Source: Syntrophorhabdus sp. (lineage in GTDB: Bacteria > Desulfobacterota > BSN033 > UBA1163). Taken from it: a stretch of DNA of 13,641 nt. Shown piece after piece: positions 6,095-13,410 of this stretch. Below the pieces are notes generated by a model. That model did no database searches, was not told where the DNA came from, and saw only the letters and a program-made list of their open reading frames with translations. The stretch covers positions 1 through 13,641 of the forward strand of contig DYHU01000080.1 of the NCBI GenBank assembly GCA_020724025.1, in the 5' to 3' direction. Each line of letters starts with the position of its first letter. Position 1 is the stretch's first letter. Made by a program: the position numbers and the translations under genes.

Positions 6095-7167
6095 TGGACT
6101 TAAGGGAAAACATTCTTCTTAAAAAAATTCGAGAAAAAGTTTTTTGGGGTGAGAGGGTGGAGGAGGAAGAGGCCCTGGCCTTATTTAGAGTGGATATCCT
6201 AACCCTTGGAGAATGGGCCCATCTCAAGCGAACCCAACTTCACCCCGAAAGATTGGTTACCTATGTTGTGGATCGGAACATCAATTACACCAATATCTGC
6301 ATTTCCAGATGCCGGTTCTGTGCCTTTTATCGGGATAGATCTTCCCCGGAGGGATATGTCCTGGACAGGAAAAGGCTTGGCCAAAAGATTGATGAGACGC
6401 TGAGGCTGGGTGGAACTCAGATCTTGCTCCAAGGCGGACTTCATCCCGATCTGCCCTTCGATTTTTATGAGGAGATGCTCCGCTTTATCAAAAGAGATCA
6501 TCCCATCCATATCCATGGATTTTCCCCTCCTGAAATCGTGCATATGAGCAGGATATCTGGCTTATCCATTCCGGAGGTGTTAAAAAAATTGATTGCTTCG
6601 GGACTGGATTCGATTCCAGGAGGAGGGGCAGAGATTCTGGTGGACAGAGTGCGTTCTCTCATCTCACCTCAAAAATGTGGCAGCGAGGAATGGCTGGAGG
6701 TTATGGAAACGGCCCATGGGTTAGGCCTCAAGACCACGGCCACGATGATGTTTGGCCATGTGGAGTCTCTGATGGACAGAATAAAGCACCTTTTCAAGAT
6801 TAGAACCCTACAGGACAGGACAAGAGGATTTACGGCCTTTATCCCCTGGCCTTTTCAGCCCTGCCATACCCAGCTTGGAGGCAAGGAAGTCACTGCGGTC
6901 GATTACCTCAGAACACTGGCGATTTCAAGGATTGTTTTAGACAATATTAAAAACATCCAGGCCTCCTGGGTCACTCAGGGGCCAAAGATAGCTCAGGTTT
7001 CCTTAAACTTTGGAGCAAATGACATGGGAAGCACCATGATCGAAGAAAATGTGGTGGCCGCCGCAGGCGTGTCTTTTCGTCTGTCAAAAGAAGAGATCAT
7101 CCGGCTCGTTCGCGATGCTGGACTTGAAGCTGCCCAGAGGGATATGGGATATCAGTTGTTATCGTAA
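6091..7167 (+). CDS. mqnC: Cyclic dehypoxanthinylfutalosine synthase (radical SAM)
   Basis: Radical SAM enzyme that cyclises dehypoxanthinylfutalosine to the spiro compound used by MqnD. It has 358 residues with the cluster motif at Cys70, Cys74 and Cys77 (ICISRCRFCAF), the same residue numbers as in MqnE, so the two are clear paralogues. MqnC-type motifs are GGLHPDLPFDFYEEML, IHGFSPPEI, PGGGAEILVDRVR, FIPWPFQP and GANDMGSTMIEENVV. The start ATG 6091 overlaps the mqnE stop (ATGA), and a second in-frame ATG follows at 6094; there is no strong ribosome binding site, so translation is probably coupled to mqnE. Its substrate would be produced by the two genes that follow. Confidence 0.95.
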   Translation: MMDLRENILLKKIREKVFWGERVEEEEALALFRVDILTLGEWAHLKRTQLHPERLVTYVVDRNINYTNICISRCRFCAFYRDRSSPEGYVLDRKRLGQKIDETLRLGGTQILLQGGLHPDLPFDFYEEMLRFIKRDHPIHIHGFSPPEIVHMSRISGLSIPEVLKKLIASGLDSIPGGGAEILVDRVRSLISPQKCGSEEWLEVMETAHGLGLKTTATMMFGHVESLMDRIKHLFKIRTLQDRTRGFTAFIPWPFQPCHTQLGGKEVTAVDYLRTLAISRIVLDNIKNIQASWVTQGPKIAQVSLNFGANDMGSTMIEENVVAAAGVSFRLSKEEIIRLVRDAGLEAAQRDMGYQLLS

Positions 7168-7196
7168 GAATCCATAGTAGAAAGGATACTTCAAAG

Positions 7197-8060
7197 ATGC
7201 CTGAGATTGGAATTATTGCCCGGGTGGGGGCCCACAAAGCCTTCTTAGAAAAGGGCTGTGAGGAGATAGAAACCAGGAAACTCAACACGCCTTTTGGTCC
7301 GGCTAACCCGGTCCACATCCTTACCAACAATGGTTGTGACTTTGCCGTCCTTTCCAGACACGGGGAAGAAGGCTATGGAGTGTCGGCTCCTTTTGTCAAT
7401 GACCGGGCAAATATCTGGGCCCTGAGGGAGTTGGGGGTGAAAAAAATCATCTCCTGGTCGGCCCCAGGATCTATGAACGAGCACTTCCAACCGGGGGATT
7501 TGGTGGTGGCAGACGATCTTCTCGATGAGACCAAGGATGGTCCCTATACTTTTTATGAGGGAAAAGGTCTCGGTTTTATCCGGCAGAATCCCGTCTTCTG
7601 TGAGAAGTTAAGAGAGGTTTTTATCAAGGGTTTAAGGAGTGGAGATCTCCGGTGTCATGATTACGGCGTCTATGTCTGTGTCCAGGGACCACGGCTGGAG
7701 ACCCGGGCAGAGATTCGAAAATTTAAGCTCTTCGGTGGCGACTTGATAGGTATGAATCTGGTACCCGAAGTCTTTCTGGCCAGAGAGTTGGAGATGTGCT
7801 ACGGAGCCCTCTGCTATGTGGTCAATTATGCTGAAGGTGTGAAGGAGGCCCCTTTCAAACCCGGTCTTCTCTTTGAAGGGCTCCTGAGCGATGAGGACAA
7901 GCCAAAGGTTGAGGGAATCGAGAGAGCCTTTCCGGAAATTATTTTAGACCTCATCCCTTCTGTTGAAAAGACACCCAGGAATTGTGACTGCAAGGATTCC
8001 ATGCTGCGATATAAGTTGAGAGGAGATATTTCCGGACCATGGCAGAGCTGGATAAAGTAA
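7197..8060 (+). CDS. MTAP/PNP-fold nucleosidase, candidate futalosine-cleaving enzyme
   Basis: 287-residue member of the methylthioadenosine phosphorylase (MTAP)/purine nucleoside phosphorylase family. Matching family motifs: SRHG (53-56), RANIWALRELGVKKIISWSAPGSM (about 70-93), GPRLETRAE (164-172), IGMN (184-187) and VVNYAEG (208-214). In human MTAP the purine contacts are Asp220 and Asp222; here they appear as Asn210 and Ala212, a pattern associated with 6-oxopurines such as hypoxanthine. The N-terminal phosphate loop (usually GGTG or GGSG) reads GIIARVGAH, and the MTAP Thr197 position is Asn187, while Arg54 and His55 remain. Lying between mqnC and the deaminase mqnX, it most likely removes hypoxanthine from futalosine in place of MqnB, perhaps by hydrolysis. 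It could instead be an ordinary MTA or methylthioinosine phosphorylase. AAAGGA (7180-7185) is the likely ribosome binding site. Confidence 0.75.
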   Translation: MPEIGIIARVGAHKAFLEKGCEEIETRKLNTPFGPANPVHILTNNGCDFAVLSRHGEEGYGVSAPFVNDRANIWALRELGVKKIISWSAPGSMNEHFQPGDLVVADDLLDETKDGPYTFYEGKGLGFIRQNPVFCEKLREVFIKGLRSGDLRCHDYGVYVCVQGPRLETRAEIRKFKLFGGDLIGMNLVPEVFLARELEMCYGALCYVVNYAEGVKEAPFKPGLLFEGLLSDEDKPKVEGIERAFPEIILDLIPSVEKTPRNCDCKDSMLRYKLRGDISGPWQSWIK

Positions 8061-9256
8061 CCCTTCACCAGGCCAAATGGATATTACCCATCACTCGCCC
8101 TCCCTTAGAAGGGGGGGGCGTGGCTGTTCTCAGGGAGAAAATCGTTGCCGTCGGGCCCATGAAGGTTTTGGCCCGGGGATTTTATGGGCCTATGATTGAC
8201 CATGGAGAGGGGGTCATTCTTCCGGCCCTGGTCAATGCCCACACCCATCTGGAGCTTTCCGGTTTGAGGGGAGAGGTGAATCTGAATGGAAGTTTTGTAG
8301 ACTGGGTTCGCTCTGTCATCCGAGAAAAGGAGGGGATGGATAAAAAGGCTCTTCAAAACGGCCTCCGAGACGGCATAGAAAGGCTTATTAAGAACGGAAC
8401 CGGTCTGGTGGCAGATATCTCAAACACCGGGAGGTCCATTTTCCCTTTGAAAGGGAGCCGTCTATGGGCTGTGGTTTTCCTTGAGGCCCTCGGGTTCAAT
8501 CAAAAAAATAATTTGTTGCTTTTGAAGTCCCTCCTTTTACGATGTAAAGGTCTGAAACGGCCAATCGTTACCTTAGGGGCTCATTCTCCCTATACGGTTT
8601 CCCCTCAATTGTTTCAAAAGGTTCATAAGTGGGCCCGCAGAAACTATCCCGTTATTTCAGCCCATTTGGCCGAATCCAAAGAGGAGTTGGAATTCGTTAA
8701 AGACGGGAGGGGTCCCATTCGGGATCTTCTCATTGAAAGAGGGAACTGGAATACTGGCTGGACACCCTCCGGTCTCAGTCCGGTGGCTTATCTGGATCGG
8801 ATGGGTTTTTTAAATTCTCATATCCTGTGTGTTCACTGTGTCCATCTCTCGGACGAAGATGTAGAGATCTTGAAAAAGAGGAGGGTCCGGATCTGCCTCT
8901 GCCCTAACAGTAACCGTAACCTGAGGGTTGGGTTTCCACCTGTCATGAAACTGCTTAAGGCTGGATTGACGGTTGCCCTGGGAACGGACAGCCTGGCAAG
9001 CAATGAGGACTTATCTATCCCTAAAGAGATGACGGCGGTGGCTAGGCTCAATCCTATGATTTCCCCGGAAGAGGTTTTGAAGATGGCAACGATCGATGGG
9101 GCCAAAGCCCTAGGGATGGAAAAATTTATGGGAAGCATTGAGAAAGGAAAGAGGGCTAACTTGATCTTCCTGCCTGTGAAGATCATAGGCAGGAAAAGGG
9201 TTTATGAATCCGTTGTAATGGATGGATTTAAAAAAGAAGTGCGATGGATTTCGTAG
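8039..9256 (+). CDS. mqnX: Aminodeoxyfutalosine deaminase (amidohydrolase)
   Basis: 405-residue amidohydrolase of the SAH/MTA/aminofutalosine deaminase group. It is expected to convert 6-amino-6-deoxyfutalosine to futalosine, releasing ammonia. Metal and active-site residues are visible in order: His68-Thr-His70 in NAHTHLELSGLRG, HSPYTVS at 182, HLAE at 209-212, VHCVHLSDED around His266 and His269, CPNSNRNL, and GTDSLASN with Asp317. HTHLELS is typical of MqnX rather than of guanine or cytosine deaminases. The start ATG 8039 overlaps the end of the nucleosidase gene by 22 bases (AGGAG at 8021-8025), and the end overlaps an alternative, less likely start of ubiD. Next to a nucleosidase with a 6-oxopurine-type site, this defines the branch through futalosine rather than direct cleavage of aminofutalosine. 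Confidence 0.88.
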   Translation: MAELDKVTLHQAKWILPITRPPLEGGGVAVLREKIVAVGPMKVLARGFYGPMIDHGEGVILPALVNAHTHLELSGLRGEVNLNGSFVDWVRSVIREKEGMDKKALQNGLRDGIERLIKNGTGLVADISNTGRSIFPLKGSRLWAVVFLEALGFNQKNNLLLLKSLLLRCKGLKRPIVTLGAHSPYTVSPQLFQKVHKWARRNYPVISAHLAESKEELEFVKDGRGPIRDLLIERGNWNTGWTPSGLSPVAYLDRMGFLNSHILCVHCVHLSDEDVEILKKRRVRICLCPNSNRNLRVGFPPVMKLLKAGLTVALGTDSLASNEDLSIPKEMTAVARLNPMISPEEVLKMATIDGAKALGMEKFMGSIEKGKRANLIFLPVKIIGRKRVYESVVMDGFKKEVRWIS

Positions 9257-9321
9257 AGGAAAAGTTTATTCTGGGGGATAAGATCAACTCCCCACTCGGA
9301 AAGGGAAAGGCGAGACAACCC

Positions 9322-10764
9322 ATGGCTTACAATGATTTGAATGAGTTCATCAATTTTCTCGAAAAAGAAGGGGAGCTCAAACGCATCTCAGAGCCAGTCA
9401 GTCCGGTTCTTGAAATCTCAGAGATTACGGACAGGATGAGCAAGAAAAAGGGCGCGGCCCTTTTCTTTGAAAATGTGGAGGGGCATGCCTTCCCGGTCGT
9501 CACCAACCTCTTCGGCTCAGAGAAGAGGGTTCGGCTGGCACTGGGCGGGGAGTCACCGGATCAGGTCGGAAGACGGCTGAAAGATCTCTTTGAAATGAAC
9601 CCACCTTCCACACTCTGGGAGAGCATTAAGGGATTGCCCAAACTGCACCAGTTTTTAAAAATTTTTCCGAAGAAGGTGGAAAAGGCTCCCTGTCAGGAAG
9701 TCGTCTTATCAGAGCCTGATCTGGGAATACTTCCGGTTCTTAAATGCTGGCCGGAGGATGGGGGGAGGTTCATCACCCTTCCCGTGGTGATCACGAAAGA
9801 TCCTGAAACGGGTAGACGAAATGCCGGCATGTACCGATTGCAGATCTTCGATTCAAAAACTCTGGGAGTCCACTGGCATCCCCAGAAGGGTGGAGCCCAT
9901 CATTTTCGGGTGGCGGAGAGAAGAAGGGAGAGGCTTGAAGTGGCAGTGGCAATAGGTCCGGACCCCGCTACTCTCTATACAGCCACAGCCCCTCTTCCGG
10001 AAGGCATGGATGAGTTCATCTTTGCCGGTTTTTTAAGGGGAGAGCCTGTTGAGATGGTCAAATGCACCACCCTCTCGCTTGAAGTTCCGGCATGCTCCCA
10101 ATTTGTGATTGAAGGCTATGTCGAACCCGGGGAGAGAAGAATGGAAGGGCCTTTCGGGGATCACACAGGTTTCTACTCCCCTGCTGATCTCTATCCTGTG
10201 ATGCATGTGACTGGACTTACCCACCAAAAAGATGCCATCTATCCGGCGACCGTTGTGGGGATCCCGCCCATGGAGGACTTCCACCTTGGCAGGTCAACGG
10301 AGAGAATCTTCCTGCCCTTGATCAAGATGCAGTTGCCCGAGATCATCGACATCCACATGCCTGTGGAAGGGGTCTTTCACAATCTGGTCTTCGTCTCCAT
10401 CGATAAACGATACCCGGGCCATGCGAGAAAGATCGGCCATGCTCTCTGGGGAATGGGGCAAATGATGTTTTCAAAGATCATCGTCGTCTTCGAAGGGGAT
10501 GTCGATGTCCAGAATCTTTCGGAATGTCTCTGGATACTTGGAGCGAATATCGATCCCAAAAGGGATGTCTTCTTCTCCGAAGGGCCGGTCGATGCGCTCG
10601 ATCACGCCTCCGGGCTTCCCCACTACGGAAGCAAGATGGGAATTGATGCGACGAAGAAATGGCCGGAGGAGGGGTTTCAACGGCCGTGGCCAAAAAGGAT
10701 TGAGATGGATCCTGCCATCAAGAGGCGAATCGATCAGTTATGGAAATCCTTTGGGCTGGAGTGA
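9322..10764 (+). CDS. ubiD: UbiD-family decarboxylase (MqnL-type)
   Basis: 480-residue UbiD-family decarboxylase needing prenylated FMN and a divalent metal. In the futalosine route it would remove the 6-carboxylate from the prenylated naphthoquinol. The start MAYNDLNEFINFLEKEGELK is typical of the family, so ATG 9322 is preferred to ATG 9244, which would add 26 unmatched residues and overlap mqnX. Key residues appear at positions close to those of the fungal Fdc1 model: Asn167 (NAGMYR) and Arg172 for cofactor and catalysis, the His-rich VHWHPQKGGAHHF (about 183-195), and Glu275 and Asp280 in MEGPFGDHTGFY, giving an Arg-Glu-Asp triad. IPPMEDFHLGRSTERIFLP is also conserved. The UbiX partner that makes prenyl-FMN is not in the window. 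Confidence 0.92.
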   Translation: MAYNDLNEFINFLEKEGELKRISEPVSPVLEISEITDRMSKKKGAALFFENVEGHAFPVVTNLFGSEKRVRLALGGESPDQVGRRLKDLFEMNPPSTLWESIKGLPKLHQFLKIFPKKVEKAPCQEVVLSEPDLGILPVLKCWPEDGGRFITLPVVITKDPETGRRNAGMYRLQIFDSKTLGVHWHPQKGGAHHFRVAERRRERLEVAVAIGPDPATLYTATAPLPEGMDEFIFAGFLRGEPVEMVKCTTLSLEVPACSQFVIEGYVEPGERRMEGPFGDHTGFYSPADLYPVMHVTGLTHQKDAIYPATVVGIPPMEDFHLGRSTERIFLPLIKMQLPEIIDIHMPVEGVFHNLVFVSIDKRYPGHARKIGHALWGMGQMMFSKIIVVFEGDVDVQNLSECLWILGANIDPKRDVFFSEGPVDALDHASGLPHYGSKMGIDATKKWPEEGFQRPWPKRIEMDPAIKRRIDQLWKSFGLE

Positions 10765-10781
10765 TTTTAAATAATGAGAAT

Positions 10782-10839
10782 TGTAGGGTGCGTTCCCCGA
10801 ACGCACTATATTAGGCCTGATCGGGGATCAGGCCCTACA
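10782..10839 (+). repeat. 58-base multi-hairpin element between ubiD and ubiA
   Basis: An outer stem TGTAG (10782-10786) with CTACA (10835-10839), extendable by GG/CC, encloses two hairpins: GTGCGTTC (10788-10795) with GAACGCAC (10799-10806), loop CCC, and GGCCTGATC (10814-10822) with GATCAGGCC (10826-10834), loop GGG. The fold is a compact three-way junction. It looks like a dispersed palindromic repeat of the GTAGGGTGCG kind; the window holds only one copy. Confidence 0.75.
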
Positions 10840-10847
10840 TAAAAAAA

Positions 10848-11708
10848 ATGGTTTTTCTAAAACGCATTACGATTCTTCTCGAAGCCATTAAATTCGAGCA
10901 CACCCTCTTCGCCCTCCCATTTGCCTTTTCTGGAGCCGTGCTCGGGGCGAAGGGGCTGCCGACCCTCGGACAATCGTTCTGGATCCTTCTGGCCATGATC
11001 GGAGCGAGAAACAGCGCCATGGCCTTCAATCGCCTGGTGGATGAGCCCTATGATGCCAGAAATCCAAGAACGCAGGATCGCGCCCTTCCCAAAAGAGTGA
11101 TTTCAAGGAATTTCTTCATCGGTTTCATCATCGTCTCCTCCGCGATTTTTATCTTCTCCGCATGGATGCTTAACCCTTTGACGTTCGCCCTTTCTCCTCT
11201 GGGGCTGGCCTGGATTCTCTTCTACTCCTACACGAAACGGTTCACCGCTCTCTCCCATCTCGTCCTGGGCTTCTCTCTCAGTTTCGCGCCCATCGGCGCC
11301 CATATCGCTGTGAAAGGGGTGGTTGAGATGTTGCCCATCCTCCTGGGATTGGGGACGATGTTCTGGGTGGCGGGTTTTGACATCCTCTATGCCAGTCTCG
11401 ATTATGAATTCGATCAAAAGGCCCGTCTCTTCTCGATCCCCGGGTTTCTTGGAATTAAGAAGGGACTTCGAGTGGCCATGCTCTTCCATGTCCTTGCCCT
11501 CTTCTTCTTCATCCTGACCGGGATTTCAGGCGAGATGGGGGCGATCTATTTCGGAGGAATTGTTCTTGTCTTCATCTTTCTCTTTGTGGAACATGCGGCC
11601 CTCTCTCATGGGGACCTCTCCAGGATCAACTTCTCCTTTTTTACGATGAATGGAATGGTCAGCATCGTTCTCTTTCTGGCCATCCTTGTGGATGTCCTGA
11701 GAAGATAG
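10848..11708 (+). CDS. ubiA: UbiA-family prenyltransferase (MqnP-type)
   Basis: 286-residue integral membrane prenyltransferase that attaches the polyprenyl chain to the naphthoate ring in menaquinone synthesis. The two Asp motifs that bind Mg-diphosphate are present: NRLVDEPYDARNPRTQDRALP near residues 62-82 and DILYASLDYEFDQKARLFSIP in the second half. NPRTxxRxLP and the second motif are characteristic of 4-hydroxybenzoate-type and futalosine-type UbiA proteins. About eight or nine hydrophobic segments are visible. ATG 10848 is preceded by eight A and, just before that, by the folded element at 10782-10839, so there is no ribosome binding site. It sits 83 bases after ubiD and 8 bases before the ABC binding protein. 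Confidence 0.93.
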   Translation: MVFLKRITILLEAIKFEHTLFALPFAFSGAVLGAKGLPTLGQSFWILLAMIGARNSAMAFNRLVDEPYDARNPRTQDRALPKRVISRNFFIGFIIVSSAIFIFSAWMLNPLTFALSPLGLAWILFYSYTKRFTALSHLVLGFSLSFAPIGAHIAVKGVVEMLPILLGLGTMFWVAGFDILYASLDYEFDQKARLFSIPGFLGIKKGLRVAMLFHVLALFFFILTGISGEMGAIYFGGIVLVFIFLFVEHAALSHGDLSRINFSFFTMNGMVSIVLFLAILVDVLRR

Positions 11709-11716
11709 GAGGAAAA

Positions 11717-12667
11717 ATGAGCAGGTTTTCAATGTTTGTCTCTTTGATCGTATGGTTTATTCTAACATTGTTTCCTGGCCCTAAGGCCGAGGCCGCTGTC
11801 ATCAGGATCGGCGTGCTTCCCATTGTGGAATCCCTTCCGTTCATCGTGGCTCAGGAGAGGGGGTTCTTTCACTCATCGGGATTGAAGGTGGAGATCGTTT
11901 CCTTTGCGAGCGCCCTGGAGAGGGACAGCGCCATCCAATCCGGATGGGTTCACGGAGCCATCCATGACATCCTCGGCCTCAGTTTATTAAGGTCCAAGGA
12001 TATTCCCTTTGCCATCGTGACGAATATGACTGTGCCCACACCCAAGAAGGACCTCTTCGTGCTCTTGGCCTCGCCTGGGTCCTCCATGAAGGGGCTCGAG
12101 GAACTTCGTGGAAACGAGATCGCTCTCTCTTCCCATACGATTGCCGAGTATGTCACCGATTCCCTGCTCGGCCTCAAAGGGTTGAAGATCGAAGAGGTGA
12201 AGAAGGTTGAGGTGAAGAAGATTCCCCTCCGGTTTCAGATGCTGATGGAGGGCAAGGTGAAGGCCGCCACGCTTCCCGAACCCCTCGCCTCCCTGGCCAT
12301 CTTTCAGGGAGCGAAGAAGTTGGGAGGAGACTTCGGATTGAAGGGGACGCAGGTCGTGCTAGTCTTTCAGGAATCCTTCATCCGGGCAGAGGCTGAGACG
12401 ATGGTCCGCTTTGGCAGGGCCTACCTCCAGGCCGTGCGGATGATTAATGAAAATCCCCGGCGGTGGCGGGAACTGCTTGTTGAAAAGGGGAGGCTTCCGT
12501 CTCCCATTAAAGATGTTTATACCTTGAACCCCTTCTCCGACATCCAGCTTCCCCAACCGGAGGAGATTCGGGCAGTGAAGGCCTGGATGGAGGGAAAGGG
12601 GTTTGAGACCTCAAAAATCACCTATCCCTCCCTGGTGAACGATGTCTGGGTGAAAGGCATGAGATGA
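11717..12667 (+). CDS. Periplasmic substrate-binding protein, NMT1/SsuA-type ABC importer
   Basis: 316-residue periplasmic binding protein for an ABC importer of the nitrate/sulfonate/taurine/thiamine-precursor (NMT1/THI5-like) family. The signal peptide is visible: MSRFSMFVSLIVWFILTLF, then GPKAEA with cleavage likely before AVIRIG. It lacks a lipobox Cys, so it should be soluble. Family features include VIRIGVLPIVESLPFIVAQERGFF and the mid-protein MEGKVKAATLPEPLASLA. The ribosome binding site AGGAGG (11707-11712) overlaps the ubiA stop (11706-11708), so the gene is tightly linked to the menaquinone operon. MqnA and MqnD also have a binding-protein-like fold, but they are cytoplasmic enzymes of another family without a signal peptide. 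The ligand cannot be read from the sequence; see the findings. Confidence 0.85.
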   Translation: MSRFSMFVSLIVWFILTLFPGPKAEAAVIRIGVLPIVESLPFIVAQERGFFHSSGLKVEIVSFASALERDSAIQSGWVHGAIHDILGLSLLRSKDIPFAIVTNMTVPTPKKDLFVLLASPGSSMKGLEELRGNEIALSSHTIAEYVTDSLLGLKGLKIEEVKKVEVKKIPLRFQMLMEGKVKAATLPEPLASLAIFQGAKKLGGDFGLKGTQVVLVFQESFIRAEAETMVRFGRAYLQAVRMINENPRRWRELLVEKGRLPSPIKDVYTLNPFSDIQLPQPEEIRAVKAWMEGKGFETSKITYPSLVNDVWVKGMR

Positions 12668-13407
12668 TCGAGGTTCAGGATCTGGCCGCCTCCTATTCTG
12701 AAAAGGGATCGAAGAAGATCGTCTTCGAGGGCCTCTCTTTCGAAGTCTTTTCGGGCATTCCCCTGAGCGTCATCGGGCCATCCGGTTGCGGGAAGACAAC
12801 GCTTCTCTATCTTCTCGCCGGCCTGAAGAGACCTGAAAGAGGTGAAATCCTCTTCAGGGGAGAGCGGCTCAATGGCCATCGCAGGGAGATTGCCCTGGTT
12901 CTTCAACACTATGGGCTTCTTCCATGGAAGACTGTCCTTCAAAATGCCTCACTAGGGCTGAAGATCAGGGGATTTTCAAAGAAAGAGATGAAGCAAACGG
13001 TCTTCCCGATCCTGCAGGAGTTAAATATCGATCACCTTCTGGACCGTTTTCCAAATCAGTTGAGCGGCGGAGAGAAACAGCGGGTCGCCATTGCCAGGGC
13101 TCTGGCCCTCAAGCCCTCACTCCTTCTGTTGGATGAGCCCTTCTCTTCTCTCGATGCCTTCACCCGGGAGCATCTACAGAACCTGATCCTTTCGATCTGT
13201 CGTCAGAGGGAACTGGCCCTTGTCCATGTCACCCATAGCATCGAGGAGGCTGTCTTTTTGGGCGAGAAGGCGCTGGTGATGAACGGGAGCGGTTTTCCTC
13301 TTCTCTCCATCAACGAAGCAGGGATGGCGGTGAGAGGCCCCGAATACAGAAAGAGCGATCTCTTCCATCGATATTGCAATCTGTTGAGAGGGTATCTGAA
13401 GAGGTGA
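12664..13407 (+). CDS. ABC importer ATPase, SsuB/TauB/NrtD-type
   Basis: 247-residue nucleotide-binding subunit of the same importer. In order: Walker A GPSGCGKTT (about 37-45), Q-loop LQHYGLLPW, signature LSGGEKQRVAIARAL, Walker B LLLLDEPFSSLD, and the H-loop VTHSIEEA. LLPWKTVLQN after the Q-loop is typical of the nitrate/sulfonate/taurine ATPases. ATG 12664 overlaps the binding-protein stop by four bases (ATGA), which implies coupled translation. Every catalytic motif is intact. It should pair with the permease that starts three bases after its stop. Confidence 0.93.
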   Translation: MIEVQDLAASYSEKGSKKIVFEGLSFEVFSGIPLSVIGPSGCGKTTLLYLLAGLKRPERGEILFRGERLNGHRREIALVLQHYGLLPWKTVLQNASLGLKIRGFSKKEMKQTVFPILQELNIDHLLDRFPNQLSGGEKQRVAIARALALKPSLLLLDEPFSSLDAFTREHLQNLILSICRQRELALVHVTHSIEEAVFLGEKALVMNGSGFPLLSINEAGMAVRGPEYRKSDLFHRYCNLLRGYLKR

Positions 13408-13410
13408 TCG

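Noticed and set aside
5006..7167. The two radical SAM genes as F420 (CofG/CofH) enzymes
   Set aside because: They share the superfamily with CofG/CofH, but the FHPKNT, DDIDGT and GSTMIEENVV motifs and the neighbours mqnX, ubiD and ubiA fit MqnE and MqnC.
9244..9321. Longer ubiD start at ATG 9244
   Set aside because: The extra 26 residues do not resemble the UbiD N-terminus, which begins naturally at MAYNDLNEF (9322), and the longer start overlaps mqnX.
11717..12667. Binding protein as a divergent MqnA or MqnD enzyme
   Set aside because: It has a clear signal peptide, NMT1/SsuA-type sequence, and is followed by a matching ATPase and permease, so it is a transport protein.
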